NCBI RefSeq assembly: GCF_052116145.1
Contig: NZ_JBQKLQ010000006.1
Coordinates: 1 to 64,000, forward strand
DNA: 64,000 nt
Reading direction: 5' to 3'
DNA from: Fundicoccus sp052116145
GTDB lineage: Bacteria; Bacillota; Bacilli; Lactobacillales; Aerococcaceae
The notes beneath the pieces were generated by a model, which saw only the letters and a program-made list of their open reading frames with translations, made no database searches and was not told the DNA's origin. Position numbers and translations under genes: made by a program. This document shows positions 1 through 9,075 of this stretch, piece after piece. Positions within the stretch are counted from its first letter, which is position 1. Each line of letters starts with the position of its first letter.

Positions 1-756
1 TACTTTAATTGAAACATTCCCAACAGTTGGCGCTTTGGTGACACTAATGGTAGCTGTTGCTGTTTCAGCCGCTGTCACTGTTAAGTTGCCTGAACCTTCG
101 CCTGAGTAACCTTCCGGTAAACTCGTAAGAGTATATGCATGCTCGCCCACTGGCAACTCACTAATGGCCGCCACACCTTCTGCGTTAGTTGTATAGTCTT
201 GTTCAGCAATCGTTATAACCGCGCCGGCTACAACCGCCTCGTTTTGGTCGACTACTTTAATTGAAACATTCCCAACAGTTGGCGCTTTGGTGACACTAAT
301 GGTAGCTGTTGCTGTTTCAGCCGCTGTCACTGTTAAGTTGCCTGAACCTTCGCCTGAGTAACCCTCAGGTAAACTCGTTAGAGTATATGCATGGTCGCCC
401 ACTAATAATTCAGAGAGACTTGCAAGTCCTTCTTCGTTAGTTTTAAATTCTTGTTCAGCAATCGTTATAACCGCACTAGCTACGACCGCTTCGTTTTGGT
501 CGACTACTTTAATTGAAGCATTCCCAACGGTTGGCGCTTTGGTGACACTAATGGTGGCAGTCGCTGTTTCAGCCGCTGTCACTGTTAAGGTACCTGAACC
601 TTCGCCTGAGTAACCCTCAGGTAAACTCGTTAGAGTATATGCATGATCGCCCACTAATAATTCAGAGAGACTTGCGATACCTTCGGCGTTTGTTGTAAAT
701 TCTTGTTCTGCAAGCGTTATAACTGCTCCCGCCACGGCTGCTTCATTTTGATCTAT
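1..756. repeat. Tandem 252-bp coding repeats
   Basis: Three direct repeats of exactly 252 bp (84 codons) start at 1, 253 and 505 inside the adhesin gene. The first about 110 bases of the copies at 1 and 253 are identical, and the third differs at few places. The repeat continues at lower identity from 757 and degrades further towards the gene start. The array probably continues to the left of the window. The gradient of identity suggests that new copies arise at the 3' end of the gene. Confidence 0.9.
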
Positions 757-2868
757 TATTTTAATCGTAGCTGTTCCGATTTCCGGTGCTTTTTCAACCG
801 CAATCGTTGTTGCTTCAGCAGTTTCTGCTCTAACCGTTAAGGTACCGGAAGCTTCTCCGACATAACCTTCTGGTAAACTAGCCACACTATAAGTATAATC
901 CCCAATCGCTAAATCAGCTAAGTTGGCTTCTCCTTCAACATTGGTTGTAATTTGCTGCTGGGCAATATTGATAACGGCGCCTTCAACTGGCACCCCTGCT
1001 TGGTCTGTGACCACAAAACTCGCCACACCTGTTTGTGGGATTCGGTTGACACGTACCGTTTCAAGCACTTCACCTTCAGCCACAGTCACTTCGCCATATG
1101 TTTCAGCAAATGTTTCTGTTGCAGGCACAGTATAGTTCAATGTACCAATTGGTAAATCAGCTAAACTAGCCACCCCACTCTCATCCGTGGTCACTTCTTG
1201 CTCAGCGATTTGGATCACAACATTGGCAGCTGGCGCCTCGTTTTGATCACTCACTTCGAATCTGACTGAATCCGTTTGAGCCGCTTTAGCTACTGAAATC
1301 GGTGTGCTCACGCCTTCAGACGTAACCGACACTAAACCTGTTGCGTCACCCGTATAACCCTCAGGCAAGGCAGCCAAGCTATACTCATAATCACCCATAG
1401 GTAGGTCAATACTTGCACGACCTTCTTCATTTGTAGTGACTTGTTGATCTGAAATGTTAACAACCGCTCCTGAAACAGGTAAGCCTTCCTCATCCGTCAC
1501 AGTAAAACTAGCGGCAGCATTCTGAGGGATACGGTTCACCACAACGGGCTCCACGACTTCGCCTTCAGCTACCGTTACTTCTCCGTAAGTTTCTGAATAA
1601 GCAGCTGTTGCTGCCACTGCATAATTTAACGTACCTACTGGTAATTCAGGAACAATCGCGACACCATTTTCATCAGTCGTCACTTCTTGACCCTCAATTT
1701 GAATCACCACATTCGCGAAGGCTTCCGCATTTTGGTCCTTCACCTCGAAGCGAACACCGCCAACTTGAGGAGCATTTTTGTTAATATAAATCACTGGCGC
1801 AACTTGTTGATCAGCCAGCACTGTCACAAGATCTGCTACCTCGGCTGAATAACCTTCAGGTAAACTTGTGACCGAATAATTGTAATCTGCGACAGGCAAC
1901 TCTGAAATCGACGCTTCACCCGTCTCACCGGTCGTTAATTCCGTCTCACCGACTAAAATTCCAACACCTGGAACTGCCGTGCCATTCTGATCCAAGACCG
2001 TAAATAAAATGGAACCAACAGCTGGTGCTGCTGTTTGAATGTTTAAGGTCAGCGTTTGATCGTCACTACCCACTGGCAGTAAATCTTCTAGAGAACCCGT
2101 GTAGCCTTCTGGCAGACTGGCGATGGAAATCATGTAATCTCCAGCAGCCACATCCCTAAAGCTGGCCGACCCATTCTCATCGGTCGTCGCTTGTAATTCA
2201 CCTAATTGCAAGGTCACATTTGGAACGGGTGCTTGATTTTCATCCAAGACACTAAACGTAATCGTACTCAATGACGGCGGCACTGGCTCAGACGTTTCTG
2301 GTCCATCTTCTTCATCACCCGACGATTCATTGGCCGTAATCGTCGCTTGATCAGCTAAATAAATCTCAATTTCAACCGTGTCACCATTGACAAGCGTTGG
2401 CCCCGCATGCACCGAAAACGGCACATCGTAAACTTTCGTCCCATCGCCTTGGGTTAAGACCGATCCAATTTCATCCAGCGACCGCTTCGTTTTGTTCTCT
2501 GCCTTATCTTCCTCCGTTTGATTAGAAATGGTCTGCAACACTTTCTCAGGCATAATCTCTACACCTTCACGAACGAAACCTCCCCCATCATACAATCTGA
2601 AGTAGTAATTCCCCTCAGGCAGCGACAAGGATTCCGCAGGCGGCTCCTGCGAACGATAACTATATAAAAACTCTGTTTTCTCACTATTCAACACATCATA
2701 CGAAATCTGACTCTGGGCATTTGCCTCCTGGCCTTCTAATTGTAAAAAGACTTTAAACACCACATTAATCGTCTCTGCTTGCGCTGACACATGACTGCCC
2801 CACGGAACAGCCGCCAAAACCAGCATCAAGGTCATCAAGAGATGACTCATTTTCTTTCTCGCATTCAT
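1..2868 (-). CDS. Large secreted repeat adhesin, 5' part (runs off the window)
   Basis: The frame is open from an ATG at 2868 to base 1, giving at least 956 residues; the 3' end lies outside. AGGAGG sits 8 bases before the ATG. Residues 1-30 form a signal peptide ending in VSAQA. A non-repetitive region of about 190 residues and an acidic linker (ESSGDEEDGPETSEP) follow. From about residue 205 the protein consists of beta-sandwich repeats of about 82 residues, each with a DQN-type first strand, a TNxEGxA turn and a LPEGY motif. This pattern fits the SpaA/CnaB or carboxypeptidase-regulatory-like prealbumin folds of Gram-positive surface stalks. A sortase gene lies just upstream on the same strand, so wall anchoring is likely, but the sorting signal cannot be seen. 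The ligand is unknown. Confidence is high for a surface stalk protein and low for the exact Pfam family. Confidence 0.85.
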   Translation of the reverse strand, partial: MNARKKMSHLLMTLMLVLAAVPWGSHVSAQAETINVVFKVFLQLEGQEANAQSQISYDVLNSEKTEFLYSYRSQEPPAESLSLPEGNYYFRLYDGGGFVREGVEIMPEKVLQTISNQTEEDKAENKTKRSLDEIGSVLTQGDGTKVYDVPFSVHAGPTLVNGDTVEIEIYLADQATITANESSGDEEDGPETSEPVPPSLSTITFSVLDENQAPVPNVTLQLGELQATTDENGSASFRDVAAGDYMISIASLPEGYTGSLEDLLPVGSDDQTLTLNIQTAAPAVGSILFTVLDQNGTAVPGVGILVGETELTTGETGEASISELPVADYNYSVTSLPEGYSAEVADLVTVLADQQVAPVIYINKNAPQVGGVRFEVKDQNAEAFANVVIQIEGQEVTTDENGVAIVPELPVGTLNYAVAATAAYSETYGEVTVAEGEVVEPVVVNRIPQNAAASFTVTDEEGLPVSGAVVNISDQQVTTNEEGRASIDLPMGDYEYSLAALPEGYTGDATGLVSVTSEGVSTPISVAKAAQTDSVRFEVSDQNEAPAANVVIQIAEQEVTTDESGVASLADLPIGTLNYTVPATETFAETYGEVTVAEGEVLETVRVNRIPQTGVASFVVTDQAGVPVEGAVINIAQQQITTNVEGEANLADLAIGDYTYSVASLPEGYVGEASGTLTVRAETAEATTIAVEKAPEIGTATIKIIDQNEAAVAGAVITLAEQEFTTNAEGIASLSELLVGDHAYTLTSLPEGYSGEGSGTLTVTAAETATATISVTKAPTVGNASIKVVDQNEAVVASAVITIAEQEFKTNEEGLASLSELLVGDHAYTLTSLPEGYSGEGSGNLTVTAAETATATISVTKAPTVGNVSIKVVDQNEAVVAGAVITIAEQDYTTNAEGVAAISELPVGEHAYTLTSLPEGYSGEGSGNLTVTAAETATATISVTKAPTVGNVSIKV

Positions 2869-3095
2869 AGCTCAACCTCCTAAATTGACTATTCTTCTAC
2901 ATATTAAATGTATCATAAATTGCTTAAGAATGATTCAAACTCGCACTTTAATCATATCTTTTAAGCAAAGTTTCTCAGAATAATCAAAGATTTTTCATAA
3001 TTCCACAAGGCAGAATAGGCCACTCACTTCCCCTGCGCTAATCAAAAATCAAACGTTCCCACTGATTGGGTCCAACTGACTCTCCTCCAAAAGCC

Positions 3096-3124
3096 AAAAA
3101 AAAAGACAGATCCGAAGACCTGCC
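3096..3124 (-). terminator. Rho-independent terminator of the sortase gene
   Basis: On the minus strand an 8-bp stem (GGCAGGTC with GATCTGTC, two G-U pairs) closes a TTCG tetraloop and is followed by nine T. It lies 39 bases past the sortase stop. The rest of 2869-3162 holds only the adhesin ribosome site and probable promoter, with no gene seen. Confidence 0.85.
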
Positions 3125-3162
3125 TACTATAATATTATTCACTTTAACGATAGCAAGTAAAG

Positions 3163-3912
3163 CTAAGCGCCCGGTACTGTTTGTGGTAAACCAAAGGCAT
3201 CAATCATCGCTTGGCTGGCGTCGTTGATATTGACATGTTCCACCAAGGAGCCTTGGACAATCACCCGTTCGTTCAAGGAATAGTCACACGTAATTAAAGT
3301 GATGATGGGATTCTCCGTCGGTTGAACGACTTCCATCGCCGTCGGTGCGACTTGCCTAATCGTATCAATTTCATAAACATAAATGGTATCTAAATCCGTG
3401 AGATAAATTAAATCGCCATGTTCGACACGCATCAAGGGTGCAAACAATAGATCGTCATTGATCGAGTGGTGACTGGCAATTGGATAATTGGAAACACCCA
3501 TCGTTTGATCAGCGTACAATGTGCCGGCTCCCAAATACATCCCTTCATTTGAAACCCCCTTATAGATAGGCAGGTTCATCCCAACATTTGGAATCGCCAT
3601 CCCACCGATGGTTGGTAAATCTCCAGGATTAACATTATCTGAAATAACCGTAAAAGCATCCAGAGTTTCGATATCGTCCCAATTATACGTCACATCTGCC
3701 GTCATATTCGACTCAATATCTTCACGCGTCAAATTGCCAATCGTATTCTGATTCGTCCCTTGCTCAATCATCCAATTTTTAATCGGATCCATGGCTAACA
3801 AGCCGACGGCAATAACAATTAAAATGACACCAAGAATGACCTGAAGCTTGCCGCCTTTTTTACCCTGTTTTTTATTTTTACTCATACGAGTTTGTGGTTC
3901 TTTTTCACTCAT
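3163..3912 (-). CDS. srtA: Class A sortase
   Basis: A 249-residue membrane transpeptidase that cleaves LPXTG-type sorting signals and links proteins to peptidoglycan. A lysine-rich cytoplasmic stretch is followed by a transmembrane segment at about residues 25-44. The catalytic triad is visible: His in ASHHSIN, Cys in TLITCDY and Arg in NERVIVQG. TLxTC is the sortase signature. GGAGG lies 8 bases before the ATG. The gene has its own terminator and sits upstream of the repeat adhesin on the same strand, so the adhesin is the obvious local substrate. This could be either the housekeeping enzyme or a locus-specific one; the sequence does not decide. Confidence 0.93.
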   Translation of the reverse strand: MSEKEPQTRMSKNKKQGKKGGKLQVILGVILIVIAVGLLAMDPIKNWMIEQGTNQNTIGNLTREDIESNMTADVTYNWDDIETLDAFTVISDNVNPGDLPTIGGMAIPNVGMNLPIYKGVSNEGMYLGAGTLYADQTMGVSNYPIASHHSINDDLLFAPLMRVEHGDLIYLTDLDTIYVYEIDTIRQVAPTAMEVVQPTENPIITLITCDYSLNERVIVQGSLVEHVNINDASQAMIDAFGLPQTVPGA

Positions 3913-4050
3913 TCATACTTCCTCCAAACCCAATCTAGTTTATATTATAAAACTAATATACCATGTCATCCTAATGAATTATAGCGACTTAACCCGAATT
4001 TAACATAAACACCTATGAATAGTCACACTTTAGTCAAACTTAGAGAGTAT

Positions 4051-4090
4051 CCTATTTTGCCTAAAAAGCATCTTTTATTTGCAAAATAGG
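4051..4090. promoter_or_regulatory. 10-bp perfect inverted repeat over the ATPase promoter
   Basis: CCTATTTTGC at 4051-4060 is mirrored by GCAAAATAGG at 4081-4090, with a 20-base spacer. The right arm overlaps the proposed -35 element. It may be an operator, or a hairpin that can form in read-through RNA. No regulator is identified. The rest of 3913-4050 shows nothing beyond likely sortase promoter DNA. Confidence 0.5.
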
Positions 4091-4107
4091 TAGGATGATT
4101 ATATAAT
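4078..4107 (+). promoter_or_regulatory. Promoter of the riboswitch-ATPase transcript
   Basis: TTTGCA (4078-4083) and TATAAT (4102-4107) are 18 bases apart. Transcription would start near 4114, just upstream of the riboswitch P1 helix. Confidence 0.6.
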
Positions 4108-4123
4108 TACTTTAAATAACACG

Positions 4124-4228
4124 TCCATGAGGGAGTAACTTGAGGCTTTATGCCTTAATCAGTATCAACAACGATAAGTGGCCAATCATTTGGTTACTGG
4201 TGCTGATTTTAAAAAGTGAGACTTATGC
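4124..4228 (+). ncRNA. yybP-ykoY Mn2+ riboswitch aptamer
   Basis: The family core is present: GGGAGTAAC just inside the 5' side of P1 and GTGAGACTTATG at the 3' side, matching the family's GGGGAGUAGC and GCAAGAC elements. P1 pairs CATGAG (4126-4131) with CTTATG (4222-4227). A hairpin with arms AATCAG and CTGATT lies inside. The family is known to bind Mn2+ and commonly controls cation exporters, including P-type ATPases in lactic acid bacteria, which fits the gene downstream. Confidence 0.88.
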
Positions 4229-4286
4229 CGGCCATATCATATGCAGCAGTGCTGTTTTCTGATTAGGCAGCATAAGTCTTTTTTTA
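4219..4286 (+). terminator. Riboswitch expression-platform terminator
   Basis: AGACTTATGC (4219-4228) pairs perfectly with GCATAAGTCT (4270-4279), which runs into a T tract. The 5' arm is also the 3' strand of aptamer helix P1, so the two structures exclude each other. Ligand-bound P1 would block the terminator, an ON switch induced by Mn2+. Confidence 0.85.
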
Positions 4287-4332
4287 TTGTGATGACTGAA
4301 GGTTCGTGATTATTATTTATAAGGAGGAAATT

Positions 4333-7032
4333 ATGGCTAATAAAGATTTTATTGCTTATCAAGAGTCAATCGATCGCACCATTGCTCATTTAGATACGAA
4401 TATTCAAACAGGTCTTAGCTCAGCAGAAGCTAAAGCACGTATCGAGACATACGGTCCTAACGAACTTGAAGCAGAAGAAAAACGTTCAATGTTGCAAAAG
4501 TTCCTAGATCAGTTTAAAGATTTCATGATTGCTGTTCTTTTAGCAGCTGCTGCAGTATCAGCATTTGTAGGTCTGGCTGAAGGTGAAGGGGTAGCAGATG
4601 CGATTGTTATTCTGATTGTTGTTATTTTAAATGCTATCATGGGTGTTTTCCAAGAAGCTAAAGCTGAGGAAGCAATTGACGCCTTAAGAAACATGGCATC
4701 ACCTGCAGCAAAAGTAAGACGTGACGGTCAAGTGCATACAGTTAAAAGTTTCGACCTTGTCCCTGGTGACATCGTTCAATTAGAAGCTGGTGACGTTGTT
4801 CCGGCTGACATTCGCTTAGTTGAAGCAAGCTCGCTTAAAGTAGAAGAAGCTGCCTTAACTGGTGAATCCGTGCCCGTCGAAAAAGAAATTATTGATTTAT
4901 CTGGACAAGACGTTGGAATTGGTGACCGCTTAAACATGGCCTTCTCAAGTACAAACATTACTTACGGACGTGCCTTAGGTGTTGTTACTTCAACAGGTAT
5001 GGAAACTGAAGTTGGTAACATTGCGACAATGTTAGCTTCGACTGAAGCACAATTAACACCGTTACAACGTGACCAAAATAAATTAGGTAAAGTTTTAACT
5101 TACATGATTATTGCGATTGCTATCTTAACATTTGCAGTTGGTGTCTTCATTCAAGGTGAAGAAGTTGTCCACATGTTATTAATCGCGATTTCATTAGCTG
5201 TTGCTGCCATTCCAGAAGGACTACCTGCTATTACTACAATTATCCTTTCAATCGGAACACAAACAATGGCTAAACGTAACGCTTTAATCCGTACATTACC
5301 TGCAGTAGAAACATTAGGTTCAACTCAAGTAATCTGTTCAGATAAAACGGGTACCTTAACAGTTAACAAAATGACAATCGAGAAAGTCTTCTATAATAAT
5401 CAATTACATGAAGCTTCAGAAGAATTATCATTAGATAACTCATTATTACGCTCAATCACCTTTGCGAACGACTCAGAATTAGATAACAAAGGCGAATTAG
5501 TGGGTGACCCAACTGAAACGGCAATGATTAAATTCGCAATGGATAAAGGCCAAAACTTAAAAGACGAATTAGCTAAAACACCTCGTATCGACGAAGTACC
5601 ATTCGATTCAGGTCGTAAGTTAATGTCTACTGTTCACCAATTAGAAAACGGCAAATACTTAGTCGCAGTCAAAGGTGCACCCGATCAATTGATCAAACGT
5701 GCAACCAAGATTGAATTAAATGGTGAAATTGTTGAGATGACACAAGCACATATCGACGAAGTATTAACAAACAACGACGCTATGGCTCGCCAAGCATTAC
5801 GTGTATTAGCAGGTGCTTACAAAGTCATCGATACATTACCAGCAAAAGTTGACACAGACTCAGTAGAAACTGACCTAATCTTCGCTGGTTTAGTAGGTAT
5901 GATTGACCCTGAACGTCAAGAAGCAGGCGCAGCAATTCGTGTGGCTCGTGAAGCAGGCATCCGTACTGTTATGATTACAGGTGACCACGCCGTTACAGCA
6001 CAAGCAATCGCTGAACGCTTAACGATCTTACCAGAAGGCGGCAACAATGCAGATAACGTTATTACCGGTGCACAATTAGACGATATGTCTGATGAAGACT
6101 TAGCACGTAACGTTAAAAACTACTATGTCTATGCGCGTGTATCGCCAGAACATAAAGTACGCATCATCCGTGCATGGCAAGCAAACAACATAACGGTTTC
6201 AATGACAGGTGACGGAGTAAACGACGCGCCATCATTAAAACAAGCCGACATCGGTGTTGGTATGGGTATCACAGGTACAGAAGTCTCTAAAGGCGCTTCA
6301 GACATGGTTCTTGCAGACGACAACTTCGAAACAATTGTTGTAGCCGTTGAAGAAGGACGTAAAGTATTTGCAAACATCCAAAAAGCAGTCCAATTCTTAC
6401 TATCAGCTAACCTAGGTGAAGTCTTAACGATCTTCGTTGCCACACTATTAGGCTGGCAAATCCTTGAGCCAATCCATATCCTATGGATCAACTTAGTAAC
6501 TGACGTCTTCCCAGCCATCGCATTAGGTATGGAACACGCAGAAAAAGGCTCAATGAAACATGCACCACGTGGTAAAAAATCAAGCTTCCTATCAAACGGC
6601 GTCATGCCAAGTATCATTTACCAAGGAATCCTTGAAGGTGGCTTAACACTATTCGTATACTGGTATGCAAGATTCCAAATGAACTTAGACAACAACTTAG
6701 CAGAAACAATGGCATTCGTAACCTTAGGAATGATCCAATTGTTCCACGCATATAACGTAAAATCTATTTTCAACTCACTATTCAGCGACAATCCATTTAA
6801 TAACAAGTTCCTAAACGGAGCAACAATCTTATCTGGAGTTTTACTGATTGGTGTCGTTGTCACACCAGGTATCAACAACTTCTTTGATGTAACAGTACCA
6901 AATACAGAACAATGGTTAGTAACCATCCTATCTGCAGCAAGCATCTTAGTCTTCGTTGAAATCATCAAATTTATCTTACGCGCAACAGGCGTAGCGGACA
7001 GATACGACCGCAAAGACCACACAGTGTTATAA
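4333..7032 (+). CDS. P2-type cation-exporting ATPase (PMCA-like, probably Mn2+/Ca2+)
   Basis: An 899-residue integral membrane ATPase. The start is the ATG at 4333, preceded by AAGGAGG at 4321-4327; an in-frame ATG at 4306 lacks a ribosome site. An N-terminal cation-ATPase domain precedes the actuator motif LTGESVPVEK, the M4 motif PEGLP, the phosphorylation site CSDKTGTLT, a nucleotide-binding domain with KGAP, the hinge motif MTGDGVNDAP and four C-terminal membrane helices. Length and motif order match calcium-type P2 ATPases. The Mn2+-sensing leader argues that Mn2+ export matters physiologically, as known for the Lactococcus YoaB group; Ca2+ transport is the alternative. It is transcribed alone, with its own terminator. 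Confidence 0.93.
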   Translation: MANKDFIAYQESIDRTIAHLDTNIQTGLSSAEAKARIETYGPNELEAEEKRSMLQKFLDQFKDFMIAVLLAAAAVSAFVGLAEGEGVADAIVILIVVILNAIMGVFQEAKAEEAIDALRNMASPAAKVRRDGQVHTVKSFDLVPGDIVQLEAGDVVPADIRLVEASSLKVEEAALTGESVPVEKEIIDLSGQDVGIGDRLNMAFSSTNITYGRALGVVTSTGMETEVGNIATMLASTEAQLTPLQRDQNKLGKVLTYMIIAIAILTFAVGVFIQGEEVVHMLLIAISLAVAAIPEGLPAITTIILSIGTQTMAKRNALIRTLPAVETLGSTQVICSDKTGTLTVNKMTIEKVFYNNQLHEASEELSLDNSLLRSITFANDSELDNKGELVGDPTETAMIKFAMDKGQNLKDELAKTPRIDEVPFDSGRKLMSTVHQLENGKYLVAVKGAPDQLIKRATKIELNGEIVEMTQAHIDEVLTNNDAMARQALRVLAGAYKVIDTLPAKVDTDSVETDLIFAGLVGMIDPERQEAGAAIRVAREAGIRTVMITGDHAVTAQAIAERLTILPEGGNNADNVITGAQLDDMSDEDLARNVKNYYVYARVSPEHKVRIIRAWQANNITVSMTGDGVNDAPSLKQADIGVGMGITGTEVSKGASDMVLADDNFETIVVAVEEGRKVFANIQKAVQFLLSANLGEVLTIFVATLLGWQILEPIHILWINLVTDVFPAIALGMEHAEKGSMKHAPRGKKSSFLSNGVMPSIIYQGILEGGLTLFVYWYARFQMNLDNNLAETMAFVTLGMIQLFHAYNVKSIFNSLFSDNPFNNKFLNGATILSGVLLIGVVVTPGINNFFDVTVPNTEQWLVTILSAASILVFVEIIKFILRATGVADRYDRKDHTVL

Positions 7033-7052
7033 TCGAATAATATAAGTATACA

Positions 7053-7081
7053 ACAGGATCCGAAAGGGTCCTGTTTTTTTT
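7053..7081 (+). terminator. Terminator of the P-type ATPase gene
   Basis: ACAGGATCC and GGGTCCTGT form a 9-bp stem (one G-T pair) around a GAAA tetraloop, followed by eight T. Confidence 0.92.
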
Positions 7082-7299
7082 ATGCACTTTTTCGGAAAAT
7101 AAGTAAGCCACCAAGCACCCGCGACATTGGACGCTGCGTTTCCGCCTTGTCAGCTGACGCCCCTCTGTAAGCAAGCACAAATCACGCCGCCCCCTCCCCA
7201 AAGTCCTTTCATTTTAACTAAGGCCAACACCCAGCTATACTAGAAGCAAGAATAGCGCCTTGCTGAAAAGCTAGGCGAAATAAAAAGGAGTTGGGTGAT

Positions 7300-7380
7300 G
7301 TGAAAAGACTTAGGCACCTGTTATTAGTAAACTTGTTAATGATACTCTCCAGCCTCACTGACCTAGCCAAAAGAGACTAG
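7300..7380 (+). CDS. Possible 26-residue hydrophobic peptide
   Basis: A GTG start has AAGGAG 10 bases upstream and opens a 26-codon frame: basic N-terminus (MKRLRH), leucine-rich core, charged end. It resembles the start of a signal peptide and may be what is left of a secreted protein gene rather than a functional peptide. The rest of 7082-7423 shows nothing coding. Confidence 0.25.
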   Translation: MKRLRHLLLVNLLMILSSLTDLAKRD

Positions 7381-7423
7381 CTCAAACAGCCCCCCACTCG
7401 CCCCTTTAGCAAGCGATAACACA

Positions 7424-7787
7424 ATGCCTCATTCAGCCTTGCAAGTTGCCTGGGAAGACTATCAATGTCTCAAGGAAGACATCAGGTTATGACCTTTATT
7501 TTTCTGACGAAACGGAAAGCTTACCTAAAGCGCGACAAATCGATATTATATTAGATGGTCGAGAATAACCTGTCGGTGTCTTTCAAAACATCAGCGTGGC
7601 TGTCTTGCCTTTTAAAGACATCAATGACGACCACCCGCGTAAGTAAGGCGAAGGAGATTTATCGCTAGATTACTGGCGCCGTGTCCACATTAAGTTTTAA
7701 GAACCTTATTTTCAAGAAAACACCCTTTCTTTTAACGATGACACAGCGATTTTCTCTGAAGAATTCAAAGTGATTTATCCAAGATAA
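7424..7787 (+). pseudogene. Decayed ASCH-domain gene (paralogue of the gene at 9847)
   Basis: The region translates, with interruptions, into the same protein as the intact ASCH gene at 9847-10317. The beginning (MPHSALQVAW) matches codons 1-10 or so, then about 40 codons are missing. It resumes at SGYDLYF and keeps the blocks RQIDIILDGRE, VAVLPFKD, GEGDLSLDYWRRVHIKF and EEFKVIYP. In-frame stops replace residues after DGRE, in the DDHPRK stretch and in HIKF. It is an old, inactivated duplicate with an internal deletion. Confidence 0.88.
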
Positions 7788-8019
7788 ACTGTATTTCAGT
7801 TAACTTAACCATCGCCTCGCCTTCTATAGATTGAGTCTTAGACAAAAGGGGCGGTGTTTATCTTACCTCTGCCACACTTTTAGATAGCCTTCAATTAATC
7901 AACGCCACCGAGCGCCTTACTCTATCCTTCGTCATGAGCATTTCATGATAGTTCCCCACACTTTTATTGTATTCTAGTAGTGGAAGCGTCAATCAGATTA
8001 AAAGAAAGGATGATCGAAC

Positions 8020-8692
8020 GTGTATATTGCATGGTCCATTGTATCGAAATTGATGATCGGTTTAGTTGCTTTATTAGCCGTGGTGCGTGTCTTAGGACGT
8101 AAAAGTCTAGCTCAAATGACCCCCTACGACTTTGTCTATACGTTAGTACTAGGTGGTTGCTTGAGGAAGCGTTATATGATGACCAAGTCAATTTACTCCA
8201 TGTCCTCTTAGGTATTTCCTTATGGGGTGTCTTAATTTTTACTTTAGAATATATTTCTACGCAAAACGAGTATCTAAACAAACTTTTTAAGGGAGAACCT
8301 TCGGTAATTATCTATAACGGTCAGCTAGTGCTGCCAGCCATGAAAAAAACAAACTAGAGATGGAGCAACTGAGAGCTTTACTGCGCAGCTCTGGCTGTTA
8401 TTCTTTAAAAAACGCTAAGCATATGATCATGGAAACAGGTGGCCAAGTCAGTTTGACGACCTATAATGATAAGGATGATACCCTCAGTTTGCTTTTGGTG
8501 AATAAAGAAAGAATTGAAAAGAAAGTCCTTGAGAATCATCAATTAGACGAACAATGGCTCGTGGAAAAATTGAAACAATTAGGTTACCTCACCGTTGATA
8601 ACGTCGCCTACGCTGAATGGTCACAAGATAAAGGCTTCTATGTCATCCGTTGCGATGACTTGCTCGCTGATCACATCCGTTTGGACGGATAA
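8020..8692 (+). pseudogene. YetF/DUF421-family membrane protein gene with two frameshifts
   Basis: Three overlapping frames together give a normal DUF421 (YetF-like) protein: N-terminal helices with RVLGRKSLAQMTPYDFVYTL, then LEEALYDDQVNLLHVLLG and KGEPSVIIYNGQ, then MEQLRALLR and the C-terminal beta domain ending at 8692. The first break, near 8155, needs one extra base after GGT GGT. The second, near 8348, needs one extra A in a run of seven, which would give KKNKLEMEQL. Two single-base deletions in one gene suggest a true pseudogene; the homopolymer one could be a sequencing error. Family function is poorly known; YetF is a membrane protein linked to spore and envelope traits in Bacillus. 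Confidence 0.85.
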
Positions 8693-8873
8693 ATTATTAA
8701 CCGAAGTGTTAACGAAACTAAATGTTAAATCACTCTTTGTAATTGTTGACGATGAAGTCGTCGACGTCTATCAAATTGCGATTGCTGCTAGCGCCGATGG
8801 TTTTAAAAATCGCGTCATCGATGCTTTCCTGATGTATATAAATAACAATACGCAAATTGAAGATGTAAATTAG
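8688..8873 (+). pseudogene. Open fragment after yetF, unassigned
   Basis: A frame different from the end of the yetF remnant carries about 60 codons of ordinary protein-like sequence (KLLTEVLTKLNV, then LFVIVDDEVVDVYQIAI) ending at 8873. It has no ribosome site or start of its own at the upstream edge. It may be the tail of another truncated gene. I do not recognise the family. Confidence 0.35.
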
Positions 8874-8973
8874 TGGTTTTAAGTAGTGTGCTTAAGTATG
8901 GTAATTGAGTCGTTTAATGAAAGCCTTTGGTATTAACGCTACAATATAAATCTCTCCTAAATTCACAGTATCC

Positions 8974-9007
8974 AGCACTCTGCAAATGAGGGTGCTTTTA
9001 TCTTTTT
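8974..9007 (+). terminator. Likely terminator before the deacetylase gene
   Basis: AGCACTC and GAGGGTGCT form an imperfect stem with a 7-base loop, followed by TTTTATCTTTTT. Confidence 0.5.
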
Positions 9008-9075
9008 AAACTTCGATTCCCAATGATATCTATTAGACAGAATGTTATACTATGTAAAAAAGAAAAGGTGATCAG

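Noticed and set aside
1..756. CRISPR-like array
   Set aside because: The repeats are 252 bp, in frame, contiguous and without spacers, so they are coding domain repeats.
923..1155. Plus-strand frames inside the adhesin gene
   Set aside because: They are antisense to the adhesin repeats and arise from their repetitive threonine and valine codons.
6129..7201. Long minus-strand open frames opposite the ATPase gene
   Set aside because: They mirror the codon pattern of the P-type ATPase, have no ribosome sites and resemble no protein family.
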